Shown here: positions 1-4,362 of the stretch, one piece after another
Layout of the letters: each line of letters begins with the position of its first letter
Numbering within the stretch: position 1 is the stretch's first letter
Source: an uncultured Lachnospiraceae bacterium
GTDB lineage: Bacteria > Bacillota_A > Clostridia > Lachnospirales > Lachnospiraceae
Reading direction: 5' to 3'
DNA length: 5,231 nucleotides
Assembly (NCBI GenBank): GCA_910585655.1
Contig: CAJUFW010000207.1
Coordinates: 1 to 5,231, forward strand
Made by a program: the position numbers and the translations under genes
Notes under the pieces: generated by a model
What the model was told of the DNA's origin: nothing
The model's input: only the letters and a program-made list of their open reading frames with translations
Databases searched by the model: none

Positions 1-51
1 GCTCTTTTGCGAAAGGAAGCCCCCACCTCTATAGGCGGGGGAGGATGTCAC
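1..51 (+). mobile_element. Right end of an IS200/IS605-type (TnpB-associated) element, partial
   Basis: Seen: a GC-rich stem-loop with CCCCC (20-24) paired to GGGGG (37-41), one A/C mismatch, CCT (26-28) paired to AGG (33-35), and a CTAT loop. It is preceded by GGAAG and followed by AGGATG and TCAC (48-51). Known: IS200/IS605-family elements carry a subterminal hairpin near the right end, and their cleavage sites commonly finish in TCAA/TCAC-type tetranucleotides. GGAAGCCCCC-hairpin-GGGGG-TTCAC-like ends are common downstream of tnpB in Firmicutes. Inferred: the element, with any tnpB, lies to the left outside the window, and its boundary falls at about position 51. There is no U-run after the stem, so a transcription terminator is less likely. 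The exact boundary and family cannot be proven from one end. Confidence 0.55.
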
Positions 52-71
52 GAGTACGAGGAAGGAAAGGA
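1..71 (+). ncRNA. Candidate 3' end of a TnpB omega RNA with guide
   Basis: This is inference built on the IS end call. In TnpB systems the reRNA/omega RNA is encoded across the 3' part of tnpB and the right end. It finishes in a stem-loop, and the guide is copied from the DNA immediately past the right end. Here the stem-loop is 20-41, the end tetranucleotide TCAC is 48-51, and a guide would begin at about 52 (GAGTACGAGGAAGG...). Only the last part of the RNA is in the window, and no tnpB sequence is visible, so activity cannot be judged. Confidence 0.3.
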
Positions 72-267
72 AATCACGTCGTTTGCGATTGACCATTACA
101 GAAGCTTTTATCATGGAGAACTGCATTTGTCGGAGTGTGGATATATTTTGACATCGGATGTGATCGAGGGGGAGAACGGAATGGAGACGACGTTGCCGGA
201 GGGAGAGAAACTGTGTTTTCTACGATGGTATGAGGAGGAGACGGCAAGAGAGTATTGGCTGCGGTAA
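52..267 (+). pseudogene. C-terminal remnant of an unidentified protein next to the IS end
   Basis: An open frame runs from the left window edge through the IS-like end and stops at TAA 265-267. A TTG at position 7 could be scored as a start, but there is no ribosome binding site, and residues before about 52 are translated hairpin sequence (EAPTSIGGGG). From 52 on, the 71 residues look like real protein: acidic and aromatic-rich, with segments ITSFAIDHYRSFYHGEL, LSECGYILTSDVIEG, LPEGEKLCFLRWYEEE and a C-terminal REYWLR. The GY-I-S-D...LPEGE-LCF-W-EE pattern faintly resembles the GyrI-like effector-binding domain at the C-terminus of MerR-family regulators, but I cannot establish that. Most likely this is the tail of a gene cut by the inserted element. 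A functional small ORF is the alternative. Confidence 0.4.
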
Positions 268-300
268 AGTTAGAATGTAGGTGTTTGAAGCAGAAAATTG

Positions 301-305
301 GGAGG
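301..305 (+). promoter_or_regulatory. Ribosome binding site fixing the start at 313
   Basis: GGAGG lies 7 bases before the ATG at 313-315. It overlaps the codons that would follow the alternative TTG start at 298, which itself has no upstream Shine-Dalgarno sequence. The ATG is therefore the better start. Confidence 0.8.
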
Positions 306-312
306 AAGAACA

Positions 313-963
313 ATGAAAAGGAAACCTTTTATGATAGTAATTGTATTCCTGGTGTTAGGATTTGCTATAGGAATAATAGGAAAAGTAGTTAGTTTTCGAC
401 AGAAAAGAGTCTCTATCCATATCGATTCTTCCCTGGAAAGGTTGCCAGAAGAGCAAATACAACGATTAAGGGAAACATATCCGCTTCGGGAGGAATCTGC
501 TTCTAACTGTGATCGTATTACTCTTGATACGCTTGAGGAATTTATGGATAGGATCCCTATCGTGGCATTATGTACGGTACAAAAACAATTGGAGGATTAT
601 ACGATAAAAATTGATACGCCTGTAGAAGATAATACCAATTTACATGTTACAATAGAATTTGAACAATACCAGCTTATCGTAAATGAATGTATTACCGAGA
701 ATAAAGAATTGGAGGGAACGCTGATTACGGTTGCCATCCGGAAACAGGAAAAAGAAAATTATATTTCTATGGCTGAGGGGAATCAGATACTTATTCCGCT
801 GGAAGCAATGTCAGGATCTCACACTGGAAAATACATGATTGGATATGATATATCTTACTATATGGTTGATAATTATTTACTGACTACATATGCAAACGAC
901 TATCATCTGAATGGTTTGAGATTTGATAAGGCAAAAGCGCAGATGAAACAATGTATCAAGTGA
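313..963 (+). CDS. Membrane-anchored protein of unknown function (216 aa)
   Basis: I do not recognise the family. The product begins MKRKPF, has one hydrophobic segment at about residues 6-27 (FMIVIVFLVLGFAIGIIGKVV), then a basic stop (RQKR). That fits an N-terminal anchor with the remaining ~185 residues outside the cytoplasm. There is no lipobox cysteine, so it is not a lipoprotein. The rest is soluble, mixed charged and beta-prone, with four cysteines (in SNCDR, VALCTV, VNECIT and near the C-terminus MKQCIK) that could form disulfides. The ATG start is supported by GGAGG at 301-305. The next gene starts 31 bases downstream on the same strand with the same anchor-plus-domain design, so the two are probably one operon. 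Base composition is visibly more AT-rich than the MATE, DUF11 and degV genes, consistent with an accessory origin. Function unknown. Confidence 0.8.
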   Translation: MKRKPFMIVIVFLVLGFAIGIIGKVVSFRQKRVSIHIDSSLERLPEEQIQRLRETYPLREESASNCDRITLDTLEEFMDRIPIVALCTVQKQLEDYTIKIDTPVEDNTNLHVTIEFEQYQLIVNECITENKELEGTLITVAIRKQEKENYISMAEGNQILIPLEAMSGSHTGKYMIGYDISYYMVDNYLLTTYANDYHLNGLRFDKAKAQMKQCIK

Positions 964-994
964 ACTGCTTGATTTCGGAAAGGAGCGTGTATTT

Positions 995-1513
995 ATGAAC
1001 AGAAAAAGGAACGAAAGAATCGCATTGCTTGGTATCATCGGTATTCTTTGTTTTGCAGTTGTATTGTTGTATGCTACGGGGAACAACAGGAAGAAAGAGC
1101 TGACAGAAGAAATACAGCGTTGGCTACAGGAAAAGAAAGGAACCTTTGTGGTAGAGCAAGAGGTTGTATCGGATACCTTTTCGGATAAGGATATTTATAA
1201 GATTCGATATGGAGACGACGGAAAAGAATATGAATGTAGTGTTTATAAGGAAGAAAGCAAAGAGTGGATAAAAGAGGAAAAGAATGCTGAATTTTATGAG
1301 GAAGCGTTTACAGAACTGTTACACACCTGTGTGCCGAACGGCTACGTTGCAAAAAAAGAAAATCAATATCAATACAAAAAAGGAAGAACGTGGAGATTTG
1401 AATACGATATTGCTTCAAAGGGAACCATGTTAGAAAAAATCACAGTACATGGAACAGAAGAATTGAATGGGGAAACGGTAACTTCTAAAACCATTATTCG
1501 GCGTGAGAATTAA
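995..1513 (+). CDS. Membrane-anchored small protein of unknown function (172 aa)
   Basis: I do not recognise the family. Residues 1-8 are basic (MNRKRNER), followed by one hydrophobic segment at about 9-28 (IALLGIIGILCFAVVLLYAT). A charged region that may be partly helical follows (KKELTEEIQRWLQEKKG), then a Lys/Glu/Tyr-rich domain with alternating beta-like stretches (IYKIRYGDDGKEYECSVYKE, TWRFEYDI, LEKITVHG). The cysteine inside the hydrophobic segment is not in a lipobox context (ILC-F). Expected topology is cytoplasmic N-terminus with the domain outside. AGGAG at 981-985 lies 9 bases before the ATG. It follows the 216-residue membrane protein by 31 bases, shares its AT-rich composition, and is closed by a strong terminator, so it is the last gene of the unit. 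A paired cell-surface role with its neighbour is plausible but unproven. Confidence 0.8.
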   Translation: MNRKRNERIALLGIIGILCFAVVLLYATGNNRKKELTEEIQRWLQEKKGTFVVEQEVVSDTFSDKDIYKIRYGDDGKEYECSVYKEESKEWIKEEKNAEFYEEAFTELLHTCVPNGYVAKKENQYQYKKGRTWRFEYDIASKGTMLEKITVHGTEELNGETVTSKTIIRREN

Positions 1514-1531
1514 AATAGAAGCGAACGTTTT

Positions 1532-1578
1532 TACCGTGCGCCCTCATCGCTTATGACGAGGAAGCACGGTATTTTTGT
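1532..1578 (+). terminator. Intrinsic terminator of the two-gene membrane protein operon
   Basis: TACCGTGC (1532-1539) pairs perfectly with GCACGGTA (1564-1571). Inside, CCTC (1542-1545) pairs with GAGG (1558-1561), and TC with GA, around a GCTTAT loop. The stem is followed by TTTTTGTT. It starts 18 bases after the stop codon at 1513. On the minus strand the base past the stem is a short A-run, not a T-run, so it should act mainly on + strand transcripts. Confidence 0.85.
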
Positions 1579-1633
1579 TTAATCTGTACTTACAGGAATC
1601 AGCTGCTGCACCCTCTGCCTGATACAGCCTGAC

Positions 1634-2485
1634 TTACACGGTTCCGGTTACAGTTAATGTGCTGACGCCCGGATTGACAATCCAGGCTCCGGTGTCCGGA
1701 TCGCTGGTAAAGGTGGCGGCAGGTACGGTAATTTGCCCTGGTATGGTAGCAAATGCTCCGGTAGCGCTGTCGTAGGTGTAATGAGTGGCTTCTGCCCAGG
1801 CGGTTCCGTTAAAGGTGACAGAGATCGGATCGAGGACAGGGTTAAAGGTGTCGGTGATGGATACGTTGTCGGCAGCGTTAGCTGCGGCATTGCCCAGGTT
1901 TTGAATGATAAAGGTATACGTGATCTGCCCGTTTTCCGTAACCGTAGTCGGGGAAAGCGATTTGCTGATGGTCAGCATAGCGGCGTTGTCTGCGGTAATT
2001 CGCTCGGATACTTCAATGTCATTGGTCAGACCAGTACCGGAAATGACAGCGGTATTGGTGATGGAAGCGCCTGTAGCCAACGGCGCATACTGGTTTACCA
2101 GAGCCTGGTAGACGATGATGGCGTTACCACCGGATGGAATACTGATACCACCCAAAGTCAGAGGGGTAGTCGCTGTAACGGTTGGCGCGGTTACTTGTGT
2201 CCCGTTGATATAATAATGGAGCGAGTCCGCTACAAAGGTCAGCGGATATCGGGTAGTCGTGCCGGTGATAGCGCCTAAGTTATCGGTAACAGTAAGTCCT
2301 GTAAAGGCGGTATTGCCGGAGTTGAGGATACTGATGATATACGTGACACGCTCGTTGGCGTTGTAGGTGTCGCGCAGCGCCGTTTTGGTAGCGGATAGGA
2401 CTTCCAGGATTTCGCCGGTCGTAATGTTGGAAGTGGTCGTATTTCCGTTATAGGAAAGCGTCGCCTGATTATAAAAAGCTGCCAT
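1634..2485 (-). CDS. DUF11 repeat surface-type protein without signal peptide (283 aa)
   Basis: The product has two DUF11-type (TIGR01451-like) beta-sandwich modules. Module 1 spans about residues 33-157, with RVTYIISILNSGNTAFTGLTVTDNL. Module 2 spans about 172-283, with LTISKSLSPTTVTENGQITY followed by FIIQNLGN and ADNVSITDTF. These modules are typical of bacterial surface proteins. The protein is very rich in Thr, Ala and Asn, has no cysteine and very few lysines. The N-terminus (MAAFYNQATLSY) goes straight into the fold: there is no signal peptide, membrane segment, LPXTG or other wall anchor. I recall clostridial proteins with almost the same N-terminus and a C-terminus like TLTVTGTV, so the gene seems complete. 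AGGAGGAA (complement of 2491-2498) precedes the ATG at close spacing. A surface-type fold made without an export signal fits deposition on the spore from the mother cell, but that is inference; unrecognised export is the alternative. Its 3' end converges on the upstream operon. Confidence 0.85.
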   Translation of the reverse strand: MAAFYNQATLSYNGNTTTSNITTGEILEVLSATKTALRDTYNANERVTYIISILNSGNTAFTGLTVTDNLGAITGTTTRYPLTFVADSLHYYINGTQVTAPTVTATTPLTLGGISIPSGGNAIIVYQALVNQYAPLATGASITNTAVISGTGLTNDIEVSERITADNAAMLTISKSLSPTTVTENGQITYTFIIQNLGNAAANAADNVSITDTFNPVLDPISVTFNGTAWAEATHYTYDSATGAFATIPGQITVPAATFTSDPDTGAWIVNPGVSTLTVTGTV

Positions 2486-2528
2486 AAAAATTCCTCCTGT
2501 TATTTTTTGTAAATGATTTAAACTACAC

Positions 2529-2551
2529 AGGAATAAAAAACGATTATTCCT
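2529..2551 (-). promoter_or_regulatory. Perfect inverted repeat at the predicted transcript start of the DUF11 gene
   Basis: AGGAATAA (2529-2536) and TTATTCCT (2544-2551) form a perfect 8-bp inverted repeat with a 7-base spacer. Read on the minus strand, it begins 5 bases after the predicted -10 box. It therefore either overlaps the start site as an operator, or forms a stem-loop at the very 5' end of the mRNA that could stabilise it. A second short palindrome, TAAAT-G-ATTTA (2510-2520), lies in the same leader. Confidence 0.5.
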
Positions 2552-2555
2552 ACTA

Positions 2556-2585
2556 TAATATATGTTTTCCGAAATATCCTGTCAC
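2556..2585 (-). promoter_or_regulatory. Promoter of the DUF11 gene, fitting both SigA and SigK consensus
   Basis: On the minus strand, GTGACA (2585-2580), a 17-base spacer and TATATT (2562-2557) match five of six bases at both SigA boxes. The same bases also read AC (2582-2581), a 16-base spacer and CATATATTA (2564-2556). That matches the SigK consensus (AC, 16-17 bases, CATANNNTA) exactly. Sequence alone cannot say which sigma factor is used. The gene product favours sporulation, while the good SigA boxes favour vegetative expression. The leader to the ATG would be about 65 bases. Confidence 0.55.
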
Positions 2586-2628
2586 TCGCTTTGAAAGAAT
2601 GAACTGGCATATATCAGAGAGAAAACGA

Positions 2629-2657
2629 TTGACGTAGAGGAGGGGAAACGTTAAAAT
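2629..2657 (+). promoter_or_regulatory. SigA-type promoter of the MATE gene
   Basis: TTGACG (2629-2634), a 17-base spacer and TAAAAT (2652-2657) match the housekeeping consensus at five of six bases in each box with optimal spacing. Transcription would start near 2664, leaving a leader of about 20 bases that contains the ribosome binding site AGGGGG (2671-2676). The promoter is divergent from that of the DUF11 gene, and the two -35 regions are about 44 bases apart. Confidence 0.75.
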
Positions 2658-2684
2658 AGAGAAAACACGCAGGGGGAAATCACA

Positions 2685-4160
2685 ATGGAACAAAAGCATA
2701 TGTTCAGTAACGCGGATTTAAGGCGGATTTTACTGCCATTGATTTTAGAGCAGTTATTGAATTCGCTGATGGGGACAGTGGATACGATTATGGTCAGCAA
2801 CGTCGGTTCGGCGGCGATTTCCGCGGTCTCGCTCGTGGACTCTATCAATATTTTGATCATTCAGGCGTTTTCGGCTTTGGCAGCAGGCGGTTCGATTATC
2901 TGCGCTCAATATATGGGAAGTCGGGATATCCAAAAGGCAAATCATGCGGCAAGACAGATGCTGTATGTCGTAACGCTTATTTCCGTAGGGATTATGGCAG
3001 GCTGTCTGCTGTTTCGCAATCCTCTGCTACGGCTGATCTTTGGTCAGGTAGAAGCAGATGTGATGAAAAATTCACAGGTGTATTTTTTGCTTACCAGCCT
3101 GTCGTTTCCGTTTATTGCCTTATATAATGCCGGAGCTTCTACCTTTCGGGCGCAGCAGGATACAAAAAGACCGATGCTGATTTCAGTGATTTCTAATTTT
3201 ATCAACATCGGCGGCAATGCGTTATTGATCTATGTATTTCATATGGGCGTTACCGGGGCGGCGTTGGCAACGCTCGCGTCCAGAATGTTTTGCGCGGTGG
3301 TTGTCTTATGGAAGCTGTCGCATCCACGGAAGCTATCGCATCCACGGAAGCTATCGCATCCACGGAAGCTATCGCATCCACGGAAGCTATCGCATCCGCG
3401 AAGGCGATTTCAGATGCCGGAGGAGGGGGAGGAGCAAAGTGACGGAGTATTTAGTTCTCAGCCGATCGTAGTACGGGATTATTTACAGATCCGCCCAGAC
3501 GGAGCGATGATCAAACGGATTCTCTCGATTGGGATTCCGGCGGGAGTGGAAAACGGGATGTTTCAGTTTGGAAAGCTGGCGATTCAGTCTACTGTTTCTA
3601 CGTTAGGAACCATTTCGATTGCAGCCCAGGCGATGACCAATATCCTGGAGGGCTTAAACGGGATGGCAGGGATCGGCGTGGGGATTGGGCTGATGACGAT
3701 TGTCGGGGAATGTTTGGGCGCCGATCGGAAGGATGAGGCGACATATTATATAAAGAAACTGCTGTTGATTGGAGAGGCAGTGATTGTTATTAGCTGTGTG
3801 GTAGTGTTTGCTTTGACAAAGCCGATTACGATCGTCGGCGGAATGGAAGCGGAGAGCGCCAAGCTTTGTTTTCATATGATGCTGTGGATTACAATAGTAA
3901 AACCATTTTTCTGGGTGTTTGCTTTTATCATTCCGTATGGGCTGCGTGCGGCAGGAGACGTCAAATATACGATGCTTACCTCTTGTACGATTATGTGGGT
4001 AGTGCGGGTAGCGCTTTGTATCTTTTTCATTCGTGTTCTGCATATGGGGACGATGGCAGTCTGGATTGCGATGTTTGCAGACTGGATACTGCGTGCGGTA
4101 CTGTATGGCTGGCGTTTTTGGAGCGGGAAATGGGCAGATCATAATGTATTGGGAGATTGA
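2685..4160 (+). CDS. MATE family multidrug/cation efflux transporter with a repeat-expanded linker (491 aa)
   Basis: The product is an integral membrane antiporter of the MATE family (NorM/DinF-like) that exports drugs or metabolites using a Na+ or H+ gradient. The first six-helix half (about residues 8-208) has the typical start LRRILLPLILEQLLNSLMGTVDTIMVS, the conserved loop AQYMGSRDIQKANHAARQ and SFPFIALYNAGASTFRAQQDTKRP. The second half (about 272-478) repeats the pattern with IGIPAGVENGMFQFGKLAIQ and GECLGADRKDEA. Length is slightly above the usual ~450 residues because the cytoplasmic linker carries five KLSHPR repeats (residues 210-239), followed by a Glu-rich stretch (MPEEGEEQSDG). 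The ATG has AGGGGG 8 bases upstream and its own SigA promoter. No regulator or partner gene is adjacent, so the substrate cannot be guessed. A bidirectional terminator follows 21 bases after the stop. Confidence 0.95.
   Translation: MEQKHMFSNADLRRILLPLILEQLLNSLMGTVDTIMVSNVGSAAISAVSLVDSINILIIQAFSALAAGGSIICAQYMGSRDIQKANHAARQMLYVVTLISVGIMAGCLLFRNPLLRLIFGQVEADVMKNSQVYFLLTSLSFPFIALYNAGASTFRAQQDTKRPMLISVISNFINIGGNALLIYVFHMGVTGAALATLASRMFCAVVVLWKLSHPRKLSHPRKLSHPRKLSHPRKLSHPRRRFQMPEEGEEQSDGVFSSQPIVVRDYLQIRPDGAMIKRILSIGIPAGVENGMFQFGKLAIQSTVSTLGTISIAAQAMTNILEGLNGMAGIGVGIGLMTIVGECLGADRKDEATYYIKKLLLIGEAVIVISCVVVFALTKPITIVGGMEAESAKLCFHMMLWITIVKPFFWVFAFIIPYGLRAAGDVKYTMLTSCTIMWVVRVALCIFFIRVLHMGTMAVWIAMFADWILRAVLYGWRFWSGKWADHNVLGD
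3312..3401 (+). repeat. Five tandem copies of an 18-base unit inside the MATE gene
   Basis: The unit AAGCTATCGCATCCACGG is repeated head to tail at 3312, 3330, 3348, 3366 and 3384. Copies 2-4 are identical; copy 1 differs at one base (CTG for CTA) and copy 5 at two (CCG CGA for CCA CGG), all silent. Each copy encodes KLSHPR, so the array adds basic residues (Lys, His, Arg) to the cytoplasmic linker after the sixth helix without shifting frame. Near-identity of the inner copies points to recent expansion by replication slippage or recombination. Confidence 0.95.
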
Positions 4161-4171
4161 TAACAGCGTGT

Positions 4172-4212
4172 AAAAAAACAGAAGCTCCGTTAGAGGTTGA
4201 CGGAGCTTTTAT
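4172..4212. terminator. Bidirectional intrinsic terminator between MATE and degV-family genes
   Basis: AAGCTCCGT (4182-4190) pairs perfectly with ACGGAGCTT (4200-4208) around a 9-base loop. On the + strand the stem runs into TTTTATT. On the minus strand it is followed by a run of seven T (complement of 4172-4178), so it can end MATE transcripts and also those arriving from the degV-family gene. Confidence 0.85.
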
Positions 4213-4213
4213 T

Positions 4214-4349
4214 GTATGATAGGAAAGTTCTTCGAACTTCCCTATCATACAAAAAGCCCTCCGGGAGATGCGCACTTCGCGCCTAAGGAAAATGTCTGCT
4301 GACGCAGACGCGTTTCGGCGCGGGAATTCCACTTTGTGGAATTCTTTTT
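4214..4349. repeat. Cluster of consecutive stem-loops, probable interspersed palindromic element
   Basis: Stem-loops follow one another with little spacing. First, GTATGATAGG (4214-4223) pairs with CCTATCATAC (4241-4250), with an inner stem AAGTTC/GAACTT separated by one mismatch. Then come GCGC-ACTTC-GCGC (4270-4282), GTCTGC-TGAC-GCAGAC (4294-4309), CGCG-TTTCGG-CGCG (4309-4322, sharing one base with the previous stem), and GAATTCCAC-TTT-GTGGAATTC (4324-4344) followed by TTTTT. The last could act as an extra + strand terminator; the others lack U-runs. The block fills the gap between two convergent genes, as interspersed intergenic palindromes often do. Whether it recurs in the genome cannot be seen here. 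Confidence 0.6.
4324..4349 (+). terminator. Second + strand terminator-like hairpin
   Basis: A perfect 9-bp stem, GAATTCCAC (4324-4332) with GTGGAATTC (4336-4344) and a TTT loop, is followed by five T (4345-4349). It lies 14 bases from the stop codon of the convergent degV-family gene. It could catch + strand read-through from the MATE gene before it runs antisense into that gene. The minus strand has no T-run after the stem. Confidence 0.5.
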
Positions 4350-4362
4350 CATATAGAAGAAC

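Noticed and set aside
20..41. Intrinsic terminator at the left edge
   Set aside because: The GC-rich stem is followed by AGGATGTCAC with no T-run, and fits a transposon end better.
248..276. Promoter for the two-gene membrane operon, with TAGAAT at 271-276 as -10
   Set aside because: The hexamer at the expected -35 position (GAGAGT) does not resemble TTGACA and no extended -10 is present, so the true promoter is not identified.
298..312. TTG start giving a five-residue longer version of the 216-residue membrane protein
   Set aside because: No ribosome binding site upstream of the TTG, while GGAGG at 301-305 sits correctly for the ATG at 313.
1733..2278. Open frame of 181 codons on the + strand inside the DUF11 gene
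   Set aside because: It is antisense to a well-supported repeat-domain protein, has no ribosome binding site and its translation is low-complexity Gly/Ser/Arg text.
2637..2645. GAGGAGGGG as a ribosome binding site
   Set aside because: No start codon follows at usable spacing and it lies between the -35 and -10 boxes of the MATE promoter, upstream of the predicted transcript start.
3312..3401. CRISPR-like array
   Set aside because: The 18-base units are directly adjacent with no spacers and lie in frame in a coding sequence.
3232..3471. Open frame with RIHGSY repeats
   Set aside because: It is the 18-base repeat array read in another frame of the MATE gene, without its own start signals.
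3654..4142. Open frame of 162 codons antisense to the MATE gene
   Set aside because: It lies wholly within the conserved second half of the transporter and its translation (His, Asn, Arg and Pro rich) looks like a shadow.
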